DNA from: Persicitalea sp963803495
Lineage (GTDB): Bacteria > Bacteroidota > Bacteroidia > Cytophagales > Spirosomataceae
Length of the DNA: 64,000 nucleotides
Assembly: GCA_963803495.1 (NCBI GenBank)
Contig: CAWDMP010000002.1
Location: 4,030,001-4,094,000, forward strand
Direction of reading: 5' to 3'
Numbering within the stretch: position 1 is the first letter of the stretch; each line of letters opens with the position of its first letter. The notes beneath the pieces are model-generated. The model worked only from the letters and a program-made list of their open reading frames with translations, was not told the DNA's origin and searched no databases. Shown piece after piece: positions 1 to 8,629 of this stretch. The position numbers and the translations under genes were made by a program.

Positions 1-501
1 ATCGACGTGGAAGCCTCCCGCGAAGCGCTGCACAAGTTGTCACGCATGATGCGGTACGTGCTCTACGAGTCGCAGACCGGTACCGTGCGGCTGAGCCAGG
101 AGATTGCTTTCGCCGAGGACTACATCAAATTGATGCAGCTCCGTCTGACCGACAAAGTGACGGTGAAGCTCACACCGCCCCATCCCATGACCGACGTCCC
201 CATCGCGCCGATGTTGTTCCTGCCCTTTATCGAGAATGCTTTCAAGCACGGCGTGAGCGCTACGCAGCCTAGCCACATCGAGATCATGATCCGCCAGCAG
301 GGCGCAAAAATCCACGTCGAGGTGCGTAACACGCTATTCAGCGGCAAGCAGTCGACCAATCTGGAAGAGAGCAACGGCATCGGGCTGGTCAATACCCGCC
401 GCCGCCTCGACTTGCTCTATCCCGGCCGCTACGAACTGGACGTCAACGAAGACCGCACCGAAAACGAGTACAAGGTACACCTCGAACTCGACGCCGCATG
501 A
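1..501 (+). CDS. LytS/YehU-type sensor histidine kinase, C-terminal part
   Basis: The gene runs in from the left edge, so its N-terminus and the phospho-accepting histidine region lie outside the window. What remains is the end of the His_kinase domain followed by an HATPase_c domain. The N-box reads PFIENAFKHG and the G-box reads NGIGLVNTRRRLDLLYPG, the usual ATP-binding signature of the LytS/AlgZ class, which normally has N-terminal membrane segments. It overlaps the next gene by 4 bp (ATGA), so the two are translationally coupled and form a kinase-regulator pair. The signal it senses cannot be judged from this fragment. Confidence 0.9.
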   Translation: MDVEASREALHKLSRMMRYVLYESQTGTVRLSQEIAFAEDYIKLMQLRLTDKVTVKLTPPHPMTDVPIAPMLFLPFIENAFKHGVSATQPSHIEIMIRQQGAKIHVEVRNTLFSGKQSTNLEESNGIGLVNTRRRLDLLYPGRYELDVNEDRTENEYKVHLELDAA

Positions 502-1265
502 ACGCCCTGAACTGCATCGCCGTCGACGACGAGCCGCTGGCCCTGGGGCTGGTGTGTAATTTTATCGAGAAAACGCCATTTCTCAATTTGGCGGGACGCT
601 ACACCAGTGCGGTGGAAGCCCTGCAGGGATTGCAGGAAAAGGAAGTCGACCTGTTGTTTCTTGATATTCAAATGCCCGACCTCACTGGTATCGAACTCGC
701 GCGGGTACTCGATAAAGCAGCGGGTACGGGTCCGGGAGGCAACGCGGCCGTGCCGCGCATCGTGTTCACGACGGCCTTCAACCAATTCGCGCTGGAAGGA
801 TTCAAGGTCGATGCGCTGGATTATTTGCTCAAGCCCTTCAACTACGAAGAGTTTTTGCGTGCCGCTACCAAGGCAAAAACCTACTTCGACCTCGTTAGGA
901 AAGCAGAAAACGGCCCCGCCGAAGCGCCCCTGCCGTCCGCCGCCGAAGGGTACCTATACCTCAAAGTGGAGTACCAACTCGTCCGCGTGGCGCACCAAGA
1001 TATTCTTTATATCGAGGGCCTGAAAGACTACGTAAAGGTGCATTTGGCGGGCGAAAGTCGGCCGCTGTTGTCGCTGACGAGCCTGAAAAGCCTGGAAGAA
1101 AAGCTGCCCGCGCAACGATTCATGCGCATCCACCGTTCCTACATCGTCGGTCTGGACAAGATCGAAGCCATCACCAAAACCAGCCTCCAAATCGGCCCCG
1201 ACACGATTCCCGTGAGCGAGCAGTACAAGGAAGCCTTCGGAGAATACGTAAGCCGCTGGACGTAG
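498..1265 (+). CDS. LytTR-family response regulator
   Basis: 255 aa. The N-terminal receiver domain has the acidic pair D10-D11, the likely phospho-acceptor D56 in LLFLDIQMPD, and the conserved lysine in YLLKPFNY near residue 111. A LytTR DNA-binding domain covers about residues 150-250 (YLYLKVEYQLVRV onward, HRSYIVGLDKIEAI). It is the partner of the upstream LytS-type kinase, with which it overlaps by 4 bp. LytTR regulators of this type bind DNA directly and often control cell-surface or polysaccharide genes in Bacteroidota, but no target is evident here. The gene appears complete. Confidence 0.93.
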   Translation: MNALNCIAVDDEPLALGLVCNFIEKTPFLNLAGRYTSAVEALQGLQEKEVDLLFLDIQMPDLTGIELARVLDKAAGTGPGGNAAVPRIVFTTAFNQFALEGFKVDALDYLLKPFNYEEFLRAATKAKTYFDLVRKAENGPAEAPLPSAAEGYLYLKVEYQLVRVAHQDILYIEGLKDYVKVHLAGESRPLLSLTSLKSLEEKLPAQRFMRIHRSYIVGLDKIEAITKTSLQIGPDTIPVSEQYKEAFGEYVSRWT

Positions 1266-1288
1266 TTTTTTTGTAGAAAAATGGATGT

Positions 1289-2476
1289 ATGCCTTCCGAG
1301 ATAAGAGAGTTTCTAGATTACCTGAACGCTGGCCTAACGGCCAATACCTTCGTCAAGCTCAACCTGGGCGACTATCGCGGCTCGGAAGCCGAGCTCAAAA
1401 AGGTACTTGTTAATAAGATTGTCGTTAAGCGGCAGGAAAAGCTCTCCCTCCTATACCGTTACAAAACCAGGGACATTACCAAGAACCACCTACCCACCGA
1501 AGCGCTCGCTGAGCTAGGTACTCTGATGGGAGAAAACGGTTTTCGGTCGGCGCATTTGTTTACTACCGAGGCGGACGTCAAGCTGCAATTCGCAAAGGGT
1601 GATTTTATCATAAAAACCGAAAAGCCTTCCATTACCGAACTTCCTTCCCTCGCCCACGACAAGGCCAAAAACCGCAAAATAGCCGCCGAAGGCAAGCCGT
1701 ACCTACACCAACTGGGCATCACCGACGCGCAGGGTAAGGTCTATAAAAACGCTCAGGACAAGTACCGGCAGATTAACCACTACATCGAAATTCTGAGCTC
1801 GCTGCTGCAAAACCTGCCGCCGCGCGAGCAAACCAACATCGTGGATATGGGCGCGGGAAAAGGGTACCTGACCTTTGCGCTTTATGATTACCTCAATAAC
1901 GTCATCGACAAACCCGCGCAGGTCACGGGTGTGGAATACCGGAAGGACTTGGTCGAACTCTGCAACTCAATTGCCCTGTATTCCAGCTTTGAGAAGCTAT
2001 CCTTCGAGGAAGGTACCATTGAGAACTACCAACCAAAATTACCGATCAACGTCCTGATCGCCCTCCACGCCTGCGATACCGCTACCGATGAGGCCATCTT
2101 CAAAGGCATCACCAACGACGCCGATTTGATCGTCGTCGCGCCCTGCTGCCACAAGCAAATCCGCCGCGAAATCGAGAAAAATAAAGCCACGAACGAACTC
2201 GACTTCCTGACCCGCCACGGTATTTTCCTCGAACGCCAGGCCGAAATGGTCACCGACGGCCTGCGCGCCCTCATCCTGGAATCGCACGGCTACGCTACCA
2301 AGGTATTCGAGTTTATCTCTGATGCCCACACGCCCAAAAACGTGCTGATCGTGGGTGAAAAGCGAGCCCATGGAGCGGTCGACCAAGAGGGCACGTTGGC
2401 GAAAATCGAAGAAACGAAAAGATACTTCGGAATTGAAGTGCATCATTTGGAGGGATTGCTGGCGGGGAAGCGGTAG
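1289..2476 (+). CDS. Class I SAM-dependent methyltransferase (Methyltransf_32-like)
   Basis: 395 aa. A Rossmann methyltransferase core begins around residue 185 with motif I VDMGAGKGYLTFALYDYL, followed by an acidic segment in VTGVEYRKDLVEL. APCCHKQIRREI further on is typical of the family that includes eukaryotic METTL25-like and bacterial Methyltransf_32 proteins. The N-terminal about 170 residues are Lys-rich and family-specific. The start is the ATG 23 bp after the response-regulator stop. It is convergent with the DUF4143 ATPase gene on the other strand. The substrate is unknown; an RNA or protein target is plausible. Confidence 0.8.
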   Translation: MPSEIREFLDYLNAGLTANTFVKLNLGDYRGSEAELKKVLVNKIVVKRQEKLSLLYRYKTRDITKNHLPTEALAELGTLMGENGFRSAHLFTTEADVKLQFAKGDFIIKTEKPSITELPSLAHDKAKNRKIAAEGKPYLHQLGITDAQGKVYKNAQDKYRQINHYIEILSSLLQNLPPREQTNIVDMGAGKGYLTFALYDYLNNVIDKPAQVTGVEYRKDLVELCNSIALYSSFEKLSFEEGTIENYQPKLPINVLIALHACDTATDEAIFKGITNDADLIVVAPCCHKQIRREIEKNKATNELDFLTRHGIFLERQAEMVTDGLRALILESHGYATKVFEFISDAHTPKNVLIVGEKRAHGAVDQEGTLAKIEETKRYFGIEVHHLEGLLAGKR

Positions 2477-2508
2477 TACTTGCAAACCGAGTTGGAAATT
2501 TGGCTTAG

Positions 2509-3702
2509 CTATTTTCCCGGCTCCTGCACCATTTTCAAGAATTCGATCAACCCCACCCCTTCTGTGTTGCCTACCATCGGAAATCGCTCGGTACCTGAGT
2601 ATACGACGAACTTTTGCGTGGCTTTGACATCCGCACAGGCCGTGTGGAAACCGTTACCAACTTTTGGGGCGACGGAACGTTTGACCTCGATGGCCCATAC
2701 CTCATTATCGGGTCCTTCCAAAACCAGATCGATTTCGGTTTGGGTCGTGGTGCGGTAGTAGCTATACTGCCATTTGCTGGACAAATTCAGCACGATGTTT
2801 TCAACTACGAACCCTTCCCAACTCGCCCCAAGTACCGGGTGACCGAGCAGACGGTCGAAGCTGGAAATATTCAGCAAATTGTGCAGCAAACCCGTGTCGC
2901 GCAGGTAGATTTTGGGCGATTTGACCAACCGCTTCTTCGTATTACCCGACCAGGGCTGAATTTGCCGCACCATGTAAAAATCAATGAGCGTGTCCAGGTA
3001 CGTACGGATGGTCGTGTGGCTTACTTCCAGACTCTTGCCTATCGCCGACAGCACAACTTGCTGCCCGTGGTAGTGCGCCAGCATCGTCCAGAATTTTTTC
3101 ATCCGGCTGGCCGAGACATTAGGCCCCATTAGCGGAATGTCCCGCTCCACGTAAGTCGCGATGAAGTCGTTGCGCCATTCCCAGCTTTCATCTTCCGTGG
3201 GCGCGAGGTAGCTGTCAGGAAAGCCACCCCGGAACCAGAGTTTTTCGGGGTTGAAGCCTAGTGGGTCGTTTTTGTAAATTTCCAGCGCGGAAAAAGGAGC
3301 CAGTTCCAGGTACCTGATTCTTCCGGCCAAAGTTTCGGACGACTGCTGCAGTAAATCCCGCGAAGCCGAGCCCAGCAACAGAAATTGCCCGGCTTTTTCG
3401 CCGCTTCTTTTCCGAATATCCACCAATCCCCGCAAAATCCTGAATAAATCTGGCAACCGCTGCACTTCGTCGACAATCAAAAGCTGATTTTCGAAGCGGC
3501 GCAAATACCCTTCGGCCTCGCTCAATTTGCTGAGGTCGGTATCCAGTTCCAAGTCGAGGTAGGATGTCTCCTTTTCGATGGCCTGATGCGCAATCTGCAA
3601 AGCCAGCGTGGTCTTACCCACCTGACGTGGTCCGACTAAGGCTACAACTGGAACGTTGCGCAAAGCATTAAGCAGTTTCTCTTCTACTAGTCTGGTAATC
3701 AT
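2509..3702 (-). CDS. AAA ATPase with DUF4143 / PD-(D/E)XK-like C-terminus
   Basis: About 397 aa from the ATG that gives MITRLVEEKLLNAL; a longer open frame to 3750 exists but would be translated out of the palindromic operator, so I reject that start. The N-terminus has Walker A (VGPRQVGKTTLAL) and Walker B (LLIVDEVQRLPDLF). The C-terminal DUF4143 part ends with EIDLVLEG...WAIEVKRS, the D-(E)XK spacing of a restriction-endonuclease-like fold. Members of this family are common, often laterally mobile and poorly understood; toxin-antitoxin-like, defence or regulatory roles have been suggested. Two near-identical inverted repeats lie at and just upstream of the start, which suggests autoregulation. 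No Shine-Dalgarno sequence is visible because the palindrome occupies that space. Confidence 0.85.
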   Translation of the reverse strand: MITRLVEEKLLNALRNVPVVALVGPRQVGKTTLALQIAHQAIEKETSYLDLELDTDLSKLSEAEGYLRRFENQLLIVDEVQRLPDLFRILRGLVDIRKRSGEKAGQFLLLGSASRDLLQQSSETLAGRIRYLELAPFSALEIYKNDPLGFNPEKLWFRGGFPDSYLAPTEDESWEWRNDFIATYVERDIPLMGPNVSASRMKKFWTMLAHYHGQQVVLSAIGKSLEVSHTTIRTYLDTLIDFYMVRQIQPWSGNTKKRLVKSPKIYLRDTGLLHNLLNISSFDRLLGHPVLGASWEGFVVENIVLNLSSKWQYSYYRTTTQTEIDLVLEGPDNEVWAIEVKRSVAPKVGNGFHTACADVKATQKFVVYSGTERFPMVGNTEGVGLIEFLKMVQEPGK

Positions 3703-3703
3703 T

Positions 3704-3737
3704 CTGCAAATTGAAACTTTAACTTTCGATTTGCAAA
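3704..3737 (-). promoter_or_regulatory. Operator-like inverted repeat 1 abutting the DUF4143 start codon
   Basis: On the plus strand the arms GCAAATTGAAA (3706-3716) and TTTCGATTTGC (3724-3734) are inverted with one mismatch around the 7-base spacer CTTTAAC. The element begins 2-4 bp upstream of the ATG at 3702, in the position of a ribosome-binding site, so a bound protein or an RNA hairpin here could block expression. Confidence 0.7.
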
Positions 3738-3751
3738 AGAAATGCCCCAAA

Positions 3752-3790
3752 TTCTTGCAATCTGAAACTTTGACTTTCAGATTTCAAGAA
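3752..3790 (-). promoter_or_regulatory. Operator-like inverted repeat 2 upstream of DUF4143 gene
   Basis: Arms TTCTTGCAATCTGAAA (3752-3767) and TTTCAGATTTCAAGAA (3775-3790) are inverted with one mismatch around the spacer CTTTGAC. The spacer and inner arms match repeat 1, and the two centres are 51 bp apart, close to five helical turns. The remaining region to 3976 holds no gene that I can recognise. Confidence 0.7.
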
Positions 3791-3976
3791 AAAGTAGTCA
3801 AAAGTCAGTGCTGTGAACATTAAAGTATTAGTACGATCGGGAATACTGCCGCGCCACAGAGTCAGTTTTTTTGCAAAAAAGGAGATAAACGATAGTTCAC
3901 GCTTGCGTGGGTAAACAGTAGTTTTTGTATTATTGGCTGCCCAACCGACCCAGCCCCTCGCCACCCTTCACCTGTC

Positions 3977-6505
3977 ATGAATAACGAAGCCCACGCAAGA
4001 ATCCGAATAAATCAGCTTCTTGAAGAAGCGGGTTGGCGATTTTTTGGCGGTGAAGCCGGGCCAATCAACATCTTGCTGGAAAACCGGATCAAGATCACGC
4101 AGCGCGAGATCGACGCCTGGGGCGAGGATTACGAGCGCACCAAAAGCGGTTCGCTGGATTTTCTGCTTACTGATGACCACGGCAAGCCCGTCTGTGTCCT
4201 GGAAGCCAAGCGGGAGAGCCTGCACCCGTTGGTAGCCAAGGAGCAAGCGCGAAAATACGCTAAAACCGTCGAGGCGCGCTTTGTGATTCTTTCCAACGGT
4301 ATCGTGCACTACCTCTGGGACACCACCAAGGGCAACCCCAAACCGATCTACAAATTCCCCTCACCCGACGAAATCGGGGCCATCAAAGACTGGCACCCCG
4401 ATCGGCAAACCCTGGCCGGGGAGACCGTGGATGCCGACTACATCGCGGCGGTGCAGATGCCCGACTACGCCCAGCGGCCCGGTTGGGCGGGCAGCGTTGG
4501 GGATAGCCCGGATTTTATCTGGACCAACGGGCTTAAATTTCTCCGAAAGTATCAGTTGGAGGCTCTGCGGGCTTTACAGAAAGCCGTAGGCGCGGGCAAA
4601 GACCGCTTTTTGTTCGAGATGGCGACCGGAACGGGCAAAACGCTGATCTCGGCGGCGGTGATTCGCCTTTTTCTGAGGTCGGAAAACGCCCGGCGGGTGC
4701 TGTTTTTGGTGGATCGGCTGGAACTGGAAGATCAGGCCTGGAAGGCGTTCACCAATTATCTGAAACCTGACTACAGTACCTTTATCTATAAAGAACACAA
4801 AACCGACTGGCGTCAGGCCGACATCGTCGTGACCACGATTCAGTCGCTGATGGTCAATGACCGCTACCGTTACTATTTTAATCCGACCGACTTCGACCTG
4901 CTGATTTCCGACGAAGCCCACCGCTCCATTTCCGGTAATGCGCGGGCGGTGTTCGAATACTTCCATGGCTACAAACTCGGGCTGACCGCTACGCCCAAAG
5001 ATTACCTCAAAGGCGTCGATGCCGACCAGGTGCGGGCCGATGATCCGCGCGAGATCGAGCGGCGGATGCTGCGCGATACCTACTCGACCTTCGGCTGCGA
5101 GGGCGGCGACCCCACATTCCGCTATTCACTGCTCGATGGCGTGAAGGATGGCTACCTTATCAACCCCTGGGTGCTGGACGCCCGTACCGAAATCACGACG
5201 CAACTGCTGTCGGACGAGGGCTACGCCGTCACGCTCACGCACGAGGACGGCGAGGAGACGGAAACCTTCGTGTCACGTGATTTTGAGAAGAAGTTTTTCT
5301 CCGATAAAACCAACCGCATTTTCTGCCAGACGTTCTTGCAAAATGCCCTGCGTGATCCGGTCACCGGCGAAATTGGTAAGACGATCCTATTCGCCGTGAG
5401 TCAGAACCACGCCCGTCGGCTGGCCGAGATACTGAATGATCTGGCCGACGCGCTTTTTCCGGGAAAATACGCTTCTGATTTTGCGGTGCAGGTCACTTCG
5501 CAGGTGAGCGATGCCCAGCAAATGACGATCAATTTTTCCAACAACAATCTCAATGGCAAAACACCCTGGCTTGATGGCTACGCCTCGGCCAAGACCCGCG
5601 TGTGCGTGACGGTGGGCATGATGACGACGGGCTACGACTGCACCGACCTGCTCAACATTGGCATGATGCGCCCGATTTTCAGTCCGGCGGATTTTGTGCA
5701 GATCAAAGGGCGCGGTACCCGGCGGCATACGTTCGAGTATAAGTTCAAAGACCAGTTGGGCGAGGAAGAAACCGTCCGGCACGAGAAGGAGGCGTTCAAG
5801 CTTTTCGACTTTTTTGCCAATTGCGAGTACTTCGAGGAGCGATTCGACTATGACGAAAAACTGCTCCTGCCTAAGCCGCCCAAAGGCAGCGGTCCCGGCC
5901 CGGATGGCCCCGTGGACATCGACAAGTATACGAGTTTCCGCCCCGATCCGCTGGCGAGCCTGAAAGAGCAACGAATCGGCTACGAAGGCATGAAGATCGA
6001 CCGGATGCTGTTTCAAAAATTCGAGGACCGCGTCGTGATGGACGACCTCATCCGCAAGCACGTGGAGCTAGGCAACTGGGAGGAGGTCGTGAGCCACATC
6101 GAAAGTGAGATTTTCGATAAGCCCGACCAGTATTTCAGCCTGGAAAAATTACGAAAAGCCGCCATGATCGACCGCAAGGTATCGGTGCGCGAGGTGGTGG
6201 AGAAAATTTTTGGCATCATCCCAAAGTTCAAGTCCAAAGACGATCTGCTAGAAGAGGAATTCGATAAGTTTATTTCGATTTACCCCCCGCAGGAAGACGT
6301 GAACCTCCGGGCGTTGAAGTACTTTTTCAAAGCCTACATCGTGGACCAGGACGTCCGCCAGATCATCACCACCAAGGATTTCCAGGCCCTGCACACGCAC
6401 TCCACGTTGAGCATCGCGCAGTTTCGGGCGGTGGCCCCAACCTACCGAGACGTTATTCCGGTGTATATTCAGGATTATATCAAATTGGATAAATTCGCGG
6501 CCTGA
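3977..6505 (+). CDS. hsdR: Type I restriction enzyme R subunit (EcoEI/HsdR-like helicase-nuclease)
   Basis: 842 aa. The N-terminal nuclease domain shows the PD-(D/E)XK pattern, with an Asp near residue 61 (SLDFLLTDD) and VLEAKRES near 75-80. The SF2 motor follows: Walker A ATGTGKTLISAAV near 215-227, SDEAHRS near 311-317 and LGLTATP as motif III. The C-terminal about 250 residues resemble the EcoEI_R_C helical region that docks on the methyltransferase. In a type I complex it translocates and cleaves unmodified DNA. The reading frame is intact although the downstream modification and specificity genes look damaged. Its stop shares one base with the start of the following transposase relic. 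Confidence 0.9.
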   Translation: MNNEAHARIRINQLLEEAGWRFFGGEAGPINILLENRIKITQREIDAWGEDYERTKSGSLDFLLTDDHGKPVCVLEAKRESLHPLVAKEQARKYAKTVEARFVILSNGIVHYLWDTTKGNPKPIYKFPSPDEIGAIKDWHPDRQTLAGETVDADYIAAVQMPDYAQRPGWAGSVGDSPDFIWTNGLKFLRKYQLEALRALQKAVGAGKDRFLFEMATGTGKTLISAAVIRLFLRSENARRVLFLVDRLELEDQAWKAFTNYLKPDYSTFIYKEHKTDWRQADIVVTTIQSLMVNDRYRYYFNPTDFDLLISDEAHRSISGNARAVFEYFHGYKLGLTATPKDYLKGVDADQVRADDPREIERRMLRDTYSTFGCEGGDPTFRYSLLDGVKDGYLINPWVLDARTEITTQLLSDEGYAVTLTHEDGEETETFVSRDFEKKFFSDKTNRIFCQTFLQNALRDPVTGEIGKTILFAVSQNHARRLAEILNDLADALFPGKYASDFAVQVTSQVSDAQQMTINFSNNNLNGKTPWLDGYASAKTRVCVTVGMMTTGYDCTDLLNIGMMRPIFSPADFVQIKGRGTRRHTFEYKFKDQLGEEETVRHEKEAFKLFDFFANCEYFEERFDYDEKLLLPKPPKGSGPGPDGPVDIDKYTSFRPDPLASLKEQRIGYEGMKIDRMLFQKFEDRVVMDDLIRKHVELGNWEEVVSHIESEIFDKPDQYFSLEKLRKAAMIDRKVSVREVVEKIFGIIPKFKSKDDLLEEEFDKFISIYPPQEDVNLRALKYFFKAYIVDQDVRQIITTKDFQALHTHSTLSIAQFRAVAPTYRDVIPVYIQDYIKLDKFAA

Positions 6506-6928
6506 TGGAGGATAAATACCAAAACAAATACCGCGTCGCCTCGTCCCGCTGGCAATTATGGGATTATGGCTGGGATGCCGCCTATTTCGTCACGATCTGT
6601 ACCAAGGATCGAGCCCATTATTTTGGCGAAATCGTCGATGACAAAATGATCCTGACCCCGGCGGGGGTGATCGCCGATGTATTGTGGCACGAAATAAAAA
6701 ACCACGCCAAAAATATCGGATTGGGCGCGTTCGTGGTGATGCCTAATCATATTCACGGTATTTTGATTTTGGATGGGAATGACGTCGGCGTGGATGGCGA
6801 CGGCGGGTGGAAATGATGACGACGGCCAGTGGTAACGCAGCGGCAACGATACGCGCCAATCCGATCCCCGAAATCGCGATCCAATCCCCGGTAACGCGAT
6901 CCGATGCTACAGCAACCCGATCGATACC

Positions 6929-6956
6929 GTAGAGACAAGGCATGCCTTGTCTCTAC
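6929..6956. repeat. Perfect 28-bp palindrome (REP-like) inside RAYT relic
   Basis: Each half reads GTAGAGACAAGGCA toward the centre at 6942/6943 and the match is perfect over 28 bp. Read through in frame it encodes VETRHALSL. It lies in the non-conserved linker of the transposase relic. The GTAGAGAC-type palindrome resembles REP elements that are mobilised by RAYTs in other bacteria; that link is my inference. Confidence 0.8.
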
Positions 6957-7075
6957 CGCAACGTTACCGCAATCACGCCGCCACCGCCCCCACCGCAATC
7001 ACCGCCACCGCAATCACCGACCACCACAAACCCCCAACCCCACCGACAAAACCCCCGGCCAACGTCGATTCCAAA
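6957..7075. repeat. Low-complexity C/A-rich tract with CCGCAATCACCG repeats
   Basis: The plus strand is almost free of T and made of irregular repeats such as CCACCGCAATCACCG, followed by runs CCCCCAACCCCACC. It encodes no conserved protein segment in any frame. The minus strand is correspondingly G-rich and could form quadruplex-like structures. It connects the two halves of the transposase relic. Confidence 0.6.
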
Positions 7076-7282
7076 ACCAGGGCAAAAACACCATTTCCTC
7101 CATCCTGGGCGGGTACAAATCGGCCGTCACCAAACACGCCAACCGCATGGGGCTGGAATTCGATTGGCAGGCCCGGTTCCACGACCACGTCATCCGCGAC
7201 GAGGCGTCATTCATCAAAATCACAAACTACATCATCAATAACCCTAAGAATTGGAAGGACGACCGATTCTACGATTAACGCT

Positions 7283-8629
7283 ATGCTCGACACCGATACC
7301 AAAAAACGAATAGACGATTGCCGCGACATTTTAGTCGGCAAACTACCCGACCCCAAGGCCCAGATCGAACAGATCACGATCGGCCTGATTTACAAATTCA
7401 TGGACGACATGGACCGCGAGGCCGTCGAACTGGGCGGTACGGCCAAATTCTTCACCAACTACACCATTCCCGACCCCGAAGACGCCACCAAAACCAAAAC
7501 GGTGGAATTCGAAAAATACCGCTGGGACCACCTCTTCGACGCCAAGACGTCGGCCAGCGAGCTGCTGAACCTGTACGCCGAGGCCATCGCGGGCATGGAC
7601 AAAAACCCGAACATTCCGGCCCTATTCCGGGAGATTTTCAAGAATGCTTTCCTGCCCTACCGCGACCCGGAAACGCTGAAATTGTTCCTGAAAACCATCG
7701 GCGGCTTTGAATACACCCACAGCGAAAAACTCGGCGACGCCTTCGAGTACCTGCTGTCGGTGATGGGCTCGCAGGGCGACGCCGGGCAGTTCCGCACGCC
7801 CCGGCACATCATTGATTTTCTGGTGGCGGTGGTCGATCCCGGCAAGGGCGACACGATTCTGGACCCCGCTTGCGGCACCGCCGGGTTCCTGATTTCGGCT
7901 TTCAAGTACATTAGTAATCAGGGAAAAAGTACCCTGACGCCCGACGAGCGCAAGCGGCTGATCCAGAACGTGACGGGCTACGACATCTCGCCCGACATGG
8001 TGCGGCTGAGCCTCGTCAACCTCTACCTGCACGGCTTCTCGGACCCGCACATCGTGGAGTATGACACGCTCAGCAGCGAAGACCGCTGGGCCGAAACCTT
8101 CGACGTGATCCTGGCCAATCCGCCTTTTATGAGTCCGAAGGGCGGCATCCGGCCGCACAAGCGGTTCACGGTCAGCAGCAACCGCAGCGAGGTACTTTTT
8201 GTGGACTACATCGCCGAACACCTCGCGCCCAAAGGCCGGGCGGGCATCATCGTACCCGAAGGCGTGATTTTCCAGAGCGGCAAAGCCTACAAGGAACTCC
8301 GCAAAATGCTGGTCGAAAACTACCTCTACGCCGTGGTGAGCCTGCCCGCCGGGGTTTTCAACCCGTACAGCGGCGTGAAGACCTCCATCTTGCTCATGGA
8401 CAAGGCCCTCGCCAAGCAGCGCGACGAGGTACTTTTCGTGAAAATAGACAACGACGGCTACAACCTCGGCGCCCAACGCAACGCCGTGAAAGGCGGGCAG
8501 TTGGAGGAGGCGGTGGAGGTGATCAAGACTTTTCGGGAAGAGGGACATGTCAGTCTGAGCGTAGTCGAAGACCTCTCGCTCACGCTGTTCCTAAAACAGA
8601 AATTGCAAAGAATGGGGATTATAATTTGA
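7283..8629 (+). CDS. hsdM: Type I DNA methyltransferase subunit HsdM, C-terminus frameshifted
   Basis: From the ATG giving MLDTDTKKRIDDCRDIL the frame encodes 448 aa. An HsdM_N-like helical domain (about 1-140) precedes the N6-adenine methyltransferase domain, with the SAM motif LDPACGTAGFL near 193-203 and the catalytic NPPF near 279-282. GDAGQFRTPRHIIDFLV is also characteristic. The last about 15 residues (LFLKQKLQRMGIII) are out of frame: shifting frame near 8587 restores VPKTEIAKNGDYNLSGERYR, the normal family continuation. So the protein is 3'-truncated by an indel. It supplies methylation and is the core of the restriction complex with HsdS and HsdR. Confidence 0.88.
   Translation: MLDTDTKKRIDDCRDILVGKLPDPKAQIEQITIGLIYKFMDDMDREAVELGGTAKFFTNYTIPDPEDATKTKTVEFEKYRWDHLFDAKTSASELLNLYAEAIAGMDKNPNIPALFREIFKNAFLPYRDPETLKLFLKTIGGFEYTHSEKLGDAFEYLLSVMGSQGDAGQFRTPRHIIDFLVAVVDPGKGDTILDPACGTAGFLISAFKYISNQGKSTLTPDERKRLIQNVTGYDISPDMVRLSLVNLYLHGFSDPHIVEYDTLSSEDRWAETFDVILANPPFMSPKGGIRPHKRFTVSSNRSEVLFVDYIAEHLAPKGRAGIIVPEGVIFQSGKAYKELRKMLVENYLYAVVSLPAGVFNPYSGVKTSILLMDKALAKQRDEVLFVKIDNDGYNLGAQRNAVKGGQLEEAVEVIKTFREEGHVSLSVVEDLSLTLFLKQKLQRMGIII

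Larger units (their letters stand above)
6505..7278 (+). pseudogene. REP-associated tyrosine transposase (RAYT, Y1_Tnp) relic
   Basis: Two conserved halves of an IS200-like/RAYT transposase survive. The N-half (6505-6816) has YFVTICTKDRAHYFGE and the HUH-type motif VVMPNHIHGILIL. The C-half (about 7075-7278) has KNTISSILGGYKSAVTKHAN, WQARFHDHVIRDE and ITNYIINNPKNW, whose Tyr is the likely nucleophile. They lie in the same frame, but the linker at about 6800-7075 is low-complexity DNA with in-frame stops at 6814, 6817 and near 6892, so no full-length product can be made. A perfect 28-bp palindrome sits in this linker. RAYTs normally act on REP palindromes in trans. The gene is wedged between hsdR and hsdM. 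Confidence 0.8.

Noticed and set aside
3703..3750. Upstream extension of the DUF4143 protein (MGHFFCKSKVKVSICR)
   Set aside because: It is encoded by the palindromic repeat; the conserved family start is MITRL at 3702.
7622..8548. 308-codon minus-strand frame
   Set aside because: Antisense to the methyltransferase domain of hsdM.
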